Assembly: GCA_023458595.1 (NCBI GenBank)
Contig: JAEWYT010000195.1
Coordinates: 1-64,000, forward strand
DNA from: Pseudomonadota bacterium
GTDB taxonomy: Bacteria; Pseudomonadota; Alphaproteobacteria; Rhizobiales; Tepidamorphaceae
DNA length: 64,000 nt
Reading direction: 5' to 3'
In this document: positions 8,010 through 16,370 of the stretch, one piece after another
Layout of the letters: each line of letters begins with the position of its first letter
How positions within the stretch are numbered: the first letter of the stretch is position 1
The notes under the pieces: generated by a model
What the model was told of the DNA's origin: nothing
The model's database searches: none
The model's input: only the letters and a program-made list of their open reading frames with translations
Made by a program: the position numbers and the translations under genes

Positions 8010-9209
8010 TCAGGCCGCCGTCATCTGAAACAAGCGCACCGCATCGTGTTCCATCACGACATCCACTGCGTCGCCCCGCGCATAGCTCGGCGCTCCTGCA
8101 GCGGGAACCTGAATGTGCAGCGGCTCAGCGTCGCGCCCGTCGATCGCGACCAGGTAAATCCGGAACGATCCCACGAAGATCGCCGCGTCGATCCGTCCGG
8201 CCATCGCCTCCGGTCCGCCCTCGCCGGGCGGCGCAAGCTGCAACCGTTCCGGTCGGACGGCAATCCGTACGGGGGAATTGTCGGCCAGGTCCGCTGCCGA
8301 GCCATTCGGTGCGTGAGGGACACGCAGCGTCGCGTCGGCCGAAAGGCGAACGCGTAGCCCTGATCCGTCCCGGCCGAGATATTCCCCGTCGATGAAGTTC
8401 ATCTTGCCGATAAAATCGGCGACGAACGGCGACTGCGGCGCCTGATACAGATCAATCGGCGTTCCGATCTGTTCCAGTCGCCCCTTGTTCATCACCGCCA
8501 CGCGGTCGGACATCGTCAATGCTTCTTCCTGATCGTGCGTGACGTAGACGACGGTGACCCCAAGGCGCTCCTGAATGGCCTTGATCTCGATCTGCATCTG
8601 CTCGCGCAGCTTCTTGTCGAGGGCGCCGAGCGGCTCGTCCATCAGCAGAACGGGAGGCTCGAAGACCAGGGCGCGGGCAACCGCGATACGCTGCTGCTGG
8701 CCACCGGACAACTGACCCGGCTGGCGCTCGCCGTAACCCTCCAGACGAACAAGAGAAAGCGCGGCGTCGACACGCGCCGCGATCACTTCGCGACTGATCT
8801 TCCGCATCTTGAGAGGAAAGGCGATGTTGTCTGCGATCGTCATGTGGGGAAAGAGCGCGTACTTCTGGAAAACCATGCCCACGCCGCGCTTGTTGGGCGC
8901 CACGTGGGTGAAATCGCGCTGGCCGATCAGAATGCGCCCGGCGTCGGGTCGCTCAAACCCTGCGATCATCATCAGCAATGTCGTCTTGCCCGACCCCGAA
9001 GGTCCTAGCAACGACACAAACTCACCGGCTCCGATATCAAGTGAAATGGCGTCGACCGCGGGCATCGAGCCATAGAACTTGGACACAGTGTCGACTTGCA
9101 CTGTACTGCCGGTGACCGCACCGTCGATACCTGTCACGCAATCCGCCTCTTTGTCGCTAGAGAAGCCGTTGATCGGCAGTTGCCCCGGGCTGTCCACAAG
9201 CATATCCAT
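8010..9209 (-). CDS. ABC transporter ATP-binding protein (PotA-like)
   Basis: A cytoplasmic ATPase of about 399 residues for the importer. Walker A is GPSGSGKTT, the signature is LSGGQQQRIAVARAL, and Walker B is VLLMDEPLGALD; a C-terminal TOBE-type domain follows from about residue 280. The frame is open up to 9311, but that end would run into the divergent GntR gene. ATG 9233 would lie inside the candidate operator at 9221-9234. ATG 9209 (MDMLVDS) is therefore preferred, with only a weak GGAA behind it. It is the first gene of the minus-strand operon and divergent from the GntR regulator, which probably controls it. Confidence 0.88.
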   Translation of the reverse strand: MDMLVDSPGQLPINGFSSDKEADCVTGIDGAVTGSTVQVDTVSKFYGSMPAVDAISLDIGAGEFVSLLGPSGSGKTTLLMMIAGFERPDAGRILIGQRDFTHVAPNKRGVGMVFQKYALFPHMTIADNIAFPLKMRKISREVIAARVDAALSLVRLEGYGERQPGQLSGGQQQRIAVARALVFEPPVLLMDEPLGALDKKLREQMQIEIKAIQERLGVTVVYVTHDQEEALTMSDRVAVMNKGRLEQIGTPIDLYQAPQSPFVADFIGKMNFIDGEYLGRDGSGLRVRLSADATLRVPHAPNGSAADLADNSPVRIAVRPERLQLAPPGEGGPEAMAGRIDAAIFVGSFRIYLVAIDGRDAEPLHIQVPAAGAPSYARGDAVDVVMEHDAVRLFQMTAA

Positions 9210-9220
9210 TGTTCCGGCAT

Positions 9221-9234
9221 TTTGATGCACCATA
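9221..9234. promoter_or_regulatory. Candidate GntR operator, site 1
   Basis: TTTGATGCACCATA is an imperfect palindrome centred on TGCA. It lies between the divergent ATPase and gntR starts. A near copy, TTTGTTGCATCAAA, lies at 10005-10018 beyond the other end of the same regulator gene. The shared form is TTTGNTGCANCAWA. This placement fits auto-regulation plus control of the importer operon. It is inferred from sequence only. Confidence 0.55.
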
Positions 9235-9252
9235 TTACATCTTGTCAAGCGG

Positions 9253-9999
9253 ATGAATTTGAGTAGTGATTGGCAGGCGGGAGAATCGGGATTGAGCCAG
9301 ACCGAATCCAAGATTACGGCCCCGATCGAGCCTCTCGATCGTCAAAACAGCCTGGGCGAGCTTGCCTACGAGCGGCTCAAGGAGAGCATCGTCGGCGGCC
9401 AGTTCCAGCCGGGTGTCAAGCTGACCGTGAGGTCGGTTGCGGAGGCCCTCGGTGTCAGCACGACGCCGGCCCGCGACGCGATCAACCGATTGATAGGCGA
9501 TGGCGCCCTGGTCAATCGCGGACCCAAAACCGTCGTCGTTCCCGAACTTACGATGGCGGCACTCAACGAAGTGACGAAAATCCGTATGAACCTCGAGGGC
9601 CTTGCCGCATTCGAGGCCGTTCAGCACATTCAGGACGAAGATGTCGACTTCCTCGAGGATGTCCAGGCGCAACTTAACCGGGCGCTTGACGGCGCGCGTT
9701 ACGCCGACGTTCTGAGGTTAAACAAGGCCTTTCATTTCCGGATCTACCAGCGTTCGAACATGCCGCGGCTGGTCGCCATCATCGAATCGCTCTGGCTGAG
9801 AATTGGGCCAACTCTCAATCGCCTGTACCCGGAATACGCGATCTCGAAACGGGGCGTCGCCAATCATCAATGGGCCATCCGCGGCCTCAGGGATCGCGAC
9901 GGATTGACCGTGCAATCAGCCATGCAGAACGACCTGCGGGACGGCTATCGAAGTCTGGCGAGGGTGATCCTCGGCGAAACGTCTTCGAGCAGCGACTGA
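9253..9999 (+). CDS. GntR family transcriptional regulator, FCD subfamily (1)
   Basis: A 248-residue regulator. A winged helix-turn-helix spans about residues 35-100 (LGELAYERLKESIVGGQFQPG, then VRSVAEALGVSTTPARDAI), followed by an all-helical FCD ligand domain. It closely resembles the regulator at 18568-19275: both share a WLRIGPT segment late in the FCD domain and the STTPARD/SATPARE recognition helix. Start ATG 9253 has only a weak AAGCGG behind it. It lies between the divergent importer operon and the downstream aminotransferase operon, with palindromes on both sides, so it probably regulates both in response to the imported substrate or a metabolite. Confidence 0.9.
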   Translation: MNLSSDWQAGESGLSQTESKITAPIEPLDRQNSLGELAYERLKESIVGGQFQPGVKLTVRSVAEALGVSTTPARDAINRLIGDGALVNRGPKTVVVPELTMAALNEVTKIRMNLEGLAAFEAVQHIQDEDVDFLEDVQAQLNRALDGARYADVLRLNKAFHFRIYQRSNMPRLVAIIESLWLRIGPTLNRLYPEYAISKRGVANHQWAIRGLRDRDGLTVQSAMQNDLRDGYRSLARVILGETSSSSD

Positions 10000-10004
10000 A
10001 TCAT

Positions 10005-10018
10005 TTTGTTGCATCAAA
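10005..10018. promoter_or_regulatory. Candidate GntR operator, site 2
   Basis: TTTGTTGCATCAAA is palindromic at 12 of 14 positions. It lies 6 bases after the gntR stop codon and 50 bases before the aminotransferase GTG start, in an unusually AT-rich patch likely to hold the promoter of the enzyme operon. It matches the site at 9221-9234. Confidence 0.58.
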
Positions 10019-10068
10019 TATCAAACTGAAATAGACTCGCCTTGTAGCTCAGTCGAGGAGGGTCATTC

Positions 10069-11442
10069 GTGGCGCAACCATCCAGCTTCACCGGGGACGG
10101 CGACGCCGGCGCCGCGCGTGGCGAACCGCGGTCGAGCCAGGCATTCATGCGAGCGCGCGGCGTATTTCCGGACGGAACGACGCGGGTCACCGTCGAGCGT
10201 GATCCGGTTCCGCGCTACATGCATCACGGGGAGGGGGCCTATCTCATCGATGTGGATGGGCGTCGATTCCTCGACCTCAACGGAAACTTCACGACGCTGA
10301 TACACGGCCACGCCTTCGCGCCGGTCACCGAGGCGGTAACGCTGCAAATGCGCAGCGGCAGTTGTTTCGCCAGTCCGACCGAAGCCGAAATCGCCCTCGC
10401 TGAACTGCTTTGCGGCCGCATCCCCCGCCTCGATCGCATCCGTTTCGTCAACACCGGTACAGAGGCGGTCATGTTTGCGATCAAGGCGGCGCGGGCCTTC
10501 ACCGGCCGCAGTTGCATCGCCAAGCTTGAAGGCGCCTATCATGGCGCCTACGACTGGGTCGAGGTGAGCCAGTCTGCGGAGCCGGCAGTCTGGGGCCCCC
10601 CGGAACGCCCGGCGTCGCTGTCCTACTACCCGGGCATGCCGCGAAGCGTCCTCGACGAGACCGTGGTGCTTCGCTTCAATGATGTCGAGCTGGCCTGTCG
10701 CCTGATTGCGGAACGCGCCGGCGACCTGGCCGCCGTCCTGATAGACCCGATGCCGAGTCGCGGGGGGCTGATCGCACCGGATCCGGAATTCATCGGAGCT
10801 ATTCACGAAACGTGCCGTGCCCGCGGGATTCTGATCATCAGCGACGAAGTGCTGAATCTGCGTCAGGGCTATCGCGGGGCGTCCGCGCGCTACGGTCTTC
10901 GGCCCGACCTTTTTGCAATGGGAAAGATCATCGGCGGCGGCCTGCCGATCGGAGCGATAGGGGGTCGCGAAGACGTCATGGCGGTCTTCAATGCGGACTC
11001 TGGCAAACCGATCCTCCCGCAGGGCGGGACGTTTTCGGCTAATCCGCTGTCCATGGTGGCCGGGCTCGCGGCGATGTCGGCGCTGGACGAGGATGCCTTC
11101 GCCAGGCTCGAAGGCCTGGGCACGAAATTGCGGTCGCGGCTTGCCGCTGCGATCGAGGCCCGGGGCGCGCCGTTCTGCGTAACGGGAGCGGCTTCCCTTT
11201 TTCGTATCCATCCTCGACGCGAGGTTCCCCGGGAATTCCGCGATGCGTATGTCGGGCCCAAGGCCGCCGTCGTCATGAAGGAACTCGGACGCGCGTTCGC
11301 CGAGAACGGGATCGTGTTTCCCAGCGGCGCCGCCGCGTGTCTGTCGACGCCGATGGGGGAGCCAGAGATCGCCCTGGTCGCCGATGCGTTCGAGGCGTTT
11401 CTCGACGGCCGCCCCGACCTGATCCAATCTATTGCGGACTGA
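10069..11442 (+). CDS. Class III aminotransferase (glutamate-1-semialdehyde aminomutase-like)
   Basis: A 457-residue PLP enzyme. Visible motifs are FVNTGTEAVMFAIKAARAFTG (phosphate-binding loop, about residues 126-146), ISDEVLNLRQGYRG (the cofactor Asp) and MGKIIGGGLPIGA with the Schiff-base Lys (about 284-296). GTG start 10069 is preceded by GAGGAGGG. The gene is followed by ThDP-enzyme and SDR genes and flanked by a GntR operator, so it looks catabolic rather than a haem-biosynthetic HemL. It would move an amino group between an amino acid or amine and a keto acid. The exact substrate is unknown. Confidence 0.88.
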   Translation: MAQPSSFTGDGDAGAARGEPRSSQAFMRARGVFPDGTTRVTVERDPVPRYMHHGEGAYLIDVDGRRFLDLNGNFTTLIHGHAFAPVTEAVTLQMRSGSCFASPTEAEIALAELLCGRIPRLDRIRFVNTGTEAVMFAIKAARAFTGRSCIAKLEGAYHGAYDWVEVSQSAEPAVWGPPERPASLSYYPGMPRSVLDETVVLRFNDVELACRLIAERAGDLAAVLIDPMPSRGGLIAPDPEFIGAIHETCRARGILIISDEVLNLRQGYRGASARYGLRPDLFAMGKIIGGGLPIGAIGGREDVMAVFNADSGKPILPQGGTFSANPLSMVAGLAAMSALDEDAFARLEGLGTKLRSRLAAAIEARGAPFCVTGAASLFRIHPRREVPREFRDAYVGPKAAVVMKELGRAFAENGIVFPSGAAACLSTPMGEPEIALVADAFEAFLDGRPDLIQSIAD

Positions 11443-11446
11443 AAAG

Positions 11447-13174
11447 ATGACCGGACAGACCGTTGCTCAGACGATCGCGACCGCGCTGCGTCGCCACGGC
11501 GTCGAGATCATTTTCGGCCAGAGCCTTCCGTCCGCCGTTGTCCTCGCCTGCGAGGCGATTGGCATTCGGCAGTTCGCCTATCGCCAGGAAAACATGGGCG
11601 GCGCCATGGCCGACGGATATGCTCGCGTTTCCGGGCGAACCGCGGTGGTGTGCGCCCAGAATGGACCGGCGGCGACCCTGCTCGTTCCGCCGCTGGCCGA
11701 AGCGCTGAAGGCGAGTATCCCGATCGTTGCCCTCGTGCAGGATGTCGAACGCCCGCAATTTGACCGGAACGCCTTTCAGGAATTGGACCACATCGCGCTG
11801 TTCTCCTCCTGTGCAAAATGGGTTCGCCGGCTGCATACCCCCGATCGGGTCGACGACTATGTCGATGCGGCGTTCCTCGCCGCCGGCAGCGGGCGTCCCG
11901 GGCCGGCGGTGCTGTTGCTGCCGGCCGATCTCTTGCGCGAACGCTCCGTCGATTCCAAACGCGTCAGAACACGAAGCTACGGCCAATGGCCGATCGATCG
12001 CACCCGTCCGGATGCGGAGTCGGTCGAAGCGGCCGCACGTGCGATCGCCGAGGCCCGTTCACCGGTCGTTCTGGCTGGCGGCGGCGCGGTCTCGCCGGCA
12101 GCGGCGAAGGCACTCGCAAGCCTTCAGGACCGGGCACATCTGCCCGTGTTTACCACCAACATGGGCAAAGGAGCGGTGGACGAGACGCACGAACTCTCAT
12201 GCGGCGTCCTCGGCGCGCTGAACGGACCGCTTTCGCTTGGGTTTCGGACCCGGACGATGCTGGATGAGGCCGATCTGGTCTTGCTGATCGGGACCAGAAC
12301 GAACCAGAACGGCATGGACAGCTGGCGGCTAATCGCACCCGAGGCTCGAGTCATTCATATCGACGTCGACCCGAACGAAATCGGGCGCAACTACGAGGCG
12401 ATGCGTCTTGTCGGCGACGCCGCGACAACGCTTGATGCCCTGGCGGACGTACTGGACCCTGCCGACCTGTCGACGCGCAAGGCGGGACGTCCGGAGCTCG
12501 TGCGGCGGATCAAGGATGCATGGGAAAACTTCGACGACGCCCGCCTGCCCGTTTGCGGCAGCAACAGCACGCCGATCCGTCCGGAAAGGGTAATGCGCGA
12601 GGTGCAGGAGCGCCTGACGCCACGGACAATCGTCGTTGCCGACGCGAGCTACTCGTCGATGTGGATCGTCGGGCAGCTACGTGGCTCGCAACCCGGCCAG
12701 CGTTTCCTCACGCCGCGCGGGCTTGCCGGGCTGGGCTGGGGGCTGCCGCTGGCCATCGGCGCAAAACTGGCACGTGCCGATGCACCGGTTGTCGCGATCG
12801 TCGGAGATGGCGGCTTCGCCCACAGCTGGGCCGAGCTCGAGACACTGGTGCGCGGTTCCGTGCCTCTGGTCGTCGTCGTGCTCAACAACGGCGTGCTCGG
12901 CTATCAGAAGGACGCGGAGACCGTGAAGTTCGGGAAGTTCACGACGGCCTGCCATCTTGCGCCCGTCGACCATGCCGCGATCGCGCGTGCGTGCGGATGC
13001 CGGGCCGCAACCGTCGACGCCCCGGGTGATATCGGGGCGATACTGGAAGAAGCGCTCGCGTCCCGCGAGCCCTGGCTGGTCGATGTGATCAGCGATCCGG
13101 ATGCCCACCCGCCTATTTCGCTTTATCACGGCACGCTCGATCACGAGGTCGCCGAAGCGGGTGCCATGAAATGA
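11447..13174 (+). CDS. Thiamine diphosphate-dependent enzyme (acetolactate synthase-like)
   Basis: A 575-residue protein with the three domains of the acetolactate synthase/benzoylformate decarboxylase superfamily. The catalytic Glu lies in RQENMGGAMADGYAR (about residues 46-60). The ThDP/Mg motif GDGGFAHSW runs through to LNNG (about 452-486). The usual RHEQ is RQEN here, so the neighbourhood of the active-site Glu differs from true acetolactate synthases. ATG 11447 follows the aminotransferase stop by four bases; an in-frame TTG at 11432 is less likely. It probably decarboxylates or condenses a 2-keto acid made by the neighbouring aminotransferase. There is no ilvN-type small subunit nearby. 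Confidence 0.87.
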   Translation: MTGQTVAQTIATALRRHGVEIIFGQSLPSAVVLACEAIGIRQFAYRQENMGGAMADGYARVSGRTAVVCAQNGPAATLLVPPLAEALKASIPIVALVQDVERPQFDRNAFQELDHIALFSSCAKWVRRLHTPDRVDDYVDAAFLAAGSGRPGPAVLLLPADLLRERSVDSKRVRTRSYGQWPIDRTRPDAESVEAAARAIAEARSPVVLAGGGAVSPAAAKALASLQDRAHLPVFTTNMGKGAVDETHELSCGVLGALNGPLSLGFRTRTMLDEADLVLLIGTRTNQNGMDSWRLIAPEARVIHIDVDPNEIGRNYEAMRLVGDAATTLDALADVLDPADLSTRKAGRPELVRRIKDAWENFDDARLPVCGSNSTPIRPERVMREVQERLTPRTIVVADASYSSMWIVGQLRGSQPGQRFLTPRGLAGLGWGLPLAIGAKLARADAPVVAIVGDGGFAHSWAELETLVRGSVPLVVVVLNNGVLGYQKDAETVKFGKFTTACHLAPVDHAAIARACGCRAATVDAPGDIGAILEEALASREPWLVDVISDPDAHPPISLYHGTLDHEVAEAGAMK

Positions 13175-13959
13175 GCGTCCTCGACGTGGATCCGACCGGC
13201 CGGCCGGTCGCCGTCGTCAGCGGTGGTTCCAGTGGCATAGGACTGGCGACGGTCGAAGCACTGCTGGCGGCCGGCTGGAGGGTGGGCTTTTTCAGCCAAC
13301 AGGCCGATCGTATCGAGAGCGCGCGGCGCGAACTTGCGACGCGTTTTCCGGAACCTTCGATCCATGCGGCGGTCGTCGACTTGCGCGACGAGTCGGGGGT
13401 CCGCGGATTCTTCGACACCATAGGAAGTCGGTGGGGCCCCGTCGGCGCTCTCGTCTGCAACGCCGGCTATTCGCCCAAGGGGCCGGCGGGTCGCATGCCG
13501 CTCGCCGAGATCCCGCTGGCAGAGTGGGAGGACGTTGTGCGGGTGAATCTGACCGGGGCGTTGGTATGCTGCCAAGCCGTGTTGCCGCAGATGATCGGCA
13601 CCGGGCACGGGCGTATCGTGCTGGTCGGGTCGTTGGCGGCGCGAACGTTGCCACGCATTGCCGGAGCGAGCTACGTCGCCTCCAAGAGTGCTCTGGCCGG
13701 TCTTGCCCGCTCTATCGTCAGTGAATATTCGAAGAACGGAATCACGGCGAACACGGTTTGTCCGGGACGGATACTGAGCGAAATGGCCGGCTCCGCCGAC
13801 AGTCCGACGAACCTCGCTGCGCTCGAACGAATTCCGATCGGACGTCTCGGCCGGCCGGTCGATGTCGCGCGCATCGTGGAATTCTTGGTGAGGCCGGAGT
13901 CCGATTTTATCAATGGCGCGATCTTCGACGTGAATGGCGGCGAATTCGCGCCAGCGTGA
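13171..13959 (+). CDS. Short-chain dehydrogenase/reductase
   Basis: A 262-residue classical SDR. The cofactor glycine motif is SGGSSGIG (about residues 17-24), NAG is at about 94-96, the catalytic Ser is in the VLVGSLAA strand, and the YxxxK pair is in SYVASKSALAGL. The ATG overlaps the ThDP-enzyme stop codon as ATGA, so translation is coupled. It probably reduces or oxidises the keto/hydroxy product of the two preceding enzymes. It is the last gene of the three-gene operon; about 590 bases without a gene follow. Confidence 0.9.
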   Translation: MSVLDVDPTGRPVAVVSGGSSGIGLATVEALLAAGWRVGFFSQQADRIESARRELATRFPEPSIHAAVVDLRDESGVRGFFDTIGSRWGPVGALVCNAGYSPKGPAGRMPLAEIPLAEWEDVVRVNLTGALVCCQAVLPQMIGTGHGRIVLVGSLAARTLPRIAGASYVASKSALAGLARSIVSEYSKNGITANTVCPGRILSEMAGSADSPTNLAALERIPIGRLGRPVDVARIVEFLVRPESDFINGAIFDVNGGEFAPA

Positions 13960-14549
13960 GTTCCGATCGAAGTTCGACCCACTTCCAACGAGCGGTGAAT
14001 GTGGATCGCCGGGCATTGGCGCTGCCGTCTGCATCGCACCCGGTTCGGGGTGCGGACTTCCGATACCTGCTGTTCGCGCAAGAGAAGCCGGCGGTGTCGT
14101 CCGCGGAGCGGGCGGCAAACCAACAGATTTGCGATGTCGCCGAACCGGCGCTCGTGATCATCGGGCCAGTAGGCATACGGTCGCGGCCGTCGATAGTGAG
14201 AGAGGCGGCCGATGCGCGCACCAGATCGAAGTTGGGCCGAAACCGTGTGGTGCCCCGGTTCGCCCATCCAGCCGATTGCTCCTTCAGCCGGCGTCTGCGG
14301 CAGACATCGGGAGCGAGCAGTGAGCCGACCTAAATCTTGGAAACACCACGCCGCCAGAGAGCAGGTGCTGACCGATCTCCTTGTGCGCGGCCACAGCCTT
14401 GGGCGCCGGCCAGATCCCGCGACAGTTGCGTGTCTTTTCCGGGGTGAGGTGCCGATGATCTTTCCGAAAGTGACGATATCGGGTCGGCGCGAGAAGCTCT
14501 CTGATATTCCGTGATGGCCGCAACGAAAGTTCGGCAAAGTCAGACGTTG
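13960..14549. other. Convergent intergenic region, probably degenerate coding DNA
   Basis: This lies between the SDR (plus) and HyuB (minus). Open frames exist in several phases, but none has a credible start or resembles a complete family. The only recognisable piece is a short aminotransferase-like motif on the minus strand near 14451-14511. The region is compatible with an eroded gene. Confidence 0.4.
14451..14511 (-). pseudogene. Possible remnant of a class III aminotransferase
   Basis: The minus-strand frame reads SFSRRPDIVTFGKIIG, matching the PLP-lysine region of class III aminotransferases. The intact enzyme at 10069-11442 has YGLRPDLFAMGKIIGGG at the same point. Resemblance stops immediately after GKIIG and no other family motif is visible. 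It may be a decayed second copy, or coincidence. Confidence 0.28.
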
Positions 14550-16370
14550 TCATTTTGTTTCTGCGGCTATGGCAATGTCCATGCGGCGGCTTCCCGCTGG
14601 GTGGTTCTGGCCGAAGCGGTCAAAATCCGCAGCGTTGCGACTTTCGCGCAGCAGCGAAGTCATTTCTCCGTCCATCGATAAATCCGGTCCTGAACCGAGA
14701 GCGACCCCGTAGTTCTCTCTGGCGGCTTCGATCGACACCAATCCGTCGAGAACATCCTCTCGGACACGGTGAGGATCACGTCGGCGCGGATCCCCATATC
14801 CACCGCCGCCGGATGACGAAATGGTCAGCCTGAGCGGACCGAGCATTTCGACGCCGTACGGGGGCGGGTCGTAGACACGACCATCCGGGAAGGTGATGCT
14901 GCATGTACCATCATCGCCAGGCAGGCCGCCTGCGACGCCAAAACCGGTCTGCACGCCGTTGCCTTCGCCCCGGTAGGAATATTCCGCGGAGAGGAGCACA
15001 TCGAGTTCGACCAGGGCGCCCGTTCCGCCGCGGAATTGGCCAGGGCCGCCGCCATCTCGACGCAGTTCGTTTCGGCGGACACGAAAAGGATAGCTGACTT
15101 CGAACGTCTCGACGTCGGGCAGGGTCAGGCCGCCGAGCGTCGCCATGTGCCCCATCGTTTCGAATCCGTCCCGACCTTCGACCGCGCCGCCGCCGGACAT
15201 GCCCAGCCACTGGTAGGCCACGTAAAACTGGCCAGCGAAGTCTCGGCCAGACGTGTTGCAATGCGATGCCCGTCCCCACCCGGCGCACGCCAGATCGGGC
15301 AGGGCATCAGCCAATGCCTTCCATACCGCATGAATGATCTGGTGGGCGGGGTAGGTCGTGCAGAGCGTGACTGCCGCAGGATACCTGGGGTTCACGATCG
15401 AGCCTTCCGGAGCGATAACCCGGATCGGACGATAAGCGCCTTCGTTGCGGGGTATATGGGCGCCCAGCATCGCTATGATCGCGAGATAGGTAGCGGAGCA
15501 GGTGTTGGGAAATGAGCTGTTCTTGAAGCCGCGAATCTGGGGATCGGTATCGGAAAAGTCGCAAACCAGGTTCCGGCCGTCATTGGCTACGGTGACGCGC
15601 ACCATTGCGTCGGTTGGCTCGAAACAGTCGGTCCAGAGGAAATCTTCGCCCCGCCAGGATCCGTTCGGCATACTGGCAAGCGCGTTCCTCATCACTGTCT
15701 CGCCCCAGTCGAGGAGGTCCGAAAGCAAATGGCTGAATTGCTCCGGACCCACGTTGTCGGCAAGCTCGGCGATACGGCGCATGCCGACCTCCGTCGACCC
15801 GATCATGGCTGCGAGGTCCCCACTGGCCAGATCAGGCGTGCGGCTGTTGATGCGCAGCAGCCGCAACAGGTCGTGCCGCGGCCGCCCCTTGTCGACAAGC
15901 TTCAGAACCGGAAGTCGAACCCCTTCGTGAAATATCTCGGTTGCCGCCGCGTTGTAGGTTCCTGCCGCACCGCCGCCGATATCGGACTGGTGGGCGCGAT
16001 TGGCGACAAAGGCGACGAGATGCTCCCATGCGAAGACGGGGCGGACAACCGTCCAGTCCGGCAGGTGATTGCCGCCGGCCTCATAGGGATCGTTCAGTAT
16101 GAAAACATCGCCTGGATTGATGTCACCGGCGAAGTCCTCCAGAACGTGGCGCAGGCCGAAGCCGCCTGACCCGGTATGAATCGGAATGCCGTCTGCCTGG
16201 CTGACGACGTTCCCATTCGCGTCCCCGATGAAGCACGAGAAATCGTGGCTCTGGCTGAAGATGGGACTGCGTGCCGTGCGCGCCATCGCCCACCCCATGG
16301 TATGGGCGACGTGGTCGATCTGTTTCTGACCTAATGCAAGTTCGACCGGGTCCGTCTGGTGGCGTCTCAA
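14550..16370 (-). CDS. hyuB: Hydantoinase B/oxoprolinase family protein (HyuB), copy 1
   Basis: A protein of about 606 residues of the HyuB/acetone carboxylase alpha superfamily. It contains FILNDPYEAGGNHLPDWTVV, HQSDIGG, the conserved long central region and a glycine-rich C-terminal part (GGGPGQFRGGTG, then SSSGGGGYGDP). There is no suitable ATG near the homologous start. A TTG at 16370 overlaps the hyuA stop as TTGA and has GAGG eight bases upstream, which makes it the best start. The open frame upstream of 16370 is antisense-like and without homology. It works with HyuA in ATP-dependent opening of hydantoin- or oxoproline-like rings, and is controlled with HyuA from the palindrome at 18516-18531. 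Confidence 0.88.
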   Translation of the reverse strand: MRRHQTDPVELALGQKQIDHVAHTMGWAMARTARSPIFSQSHDFSCFIGDANGNVVSQADGIPIHTGSGGFGLRHVLEDFAGDINPGDVFILNDPYEAGGNHLPDWTVVRPVFAWEHLVAFVANRAHQSDIGGGAAGTYNAAATEIFHEGVRLPVLKLVDKGRPRHDLLRLLRINSRTPDLASGDLAAMIGSTEVGMRRIAELADNVGPEQFSHLLSDLLDWGETVMRNALASMPNGSWRGEDFLWTDCFEPTDAMVRVTVANDGRNLVCDFSDTDPQIRGFKNSSFPNTCSATYLAIIAMLGAHIPRNEGAYRPIRVIAPEGSIVNPRYPAAVTLCTTYPAHQIIHAVWKALADALPDLACAGWGRASHCNTSGRDFAGQFYVAYQWLGMSGGGAVEGRDGFETMGHMATLGGLTLPDVETFEVSYPFRVRRNELRRDGGGPGQFRGGTGALVELDVLLSAEYSYRGEGNGVQTGFGVAGGLPGDDGTCSITFPDGRVYDPPPYGVEMLGPLRLTISSSGGGGYGDPRRRDPHRVREDVLDGLVSIEAARENYGVALGSGPDLSMDGEMTSLLRESRNAADFDRFGQNHPAGSRRMDIAIAAETK

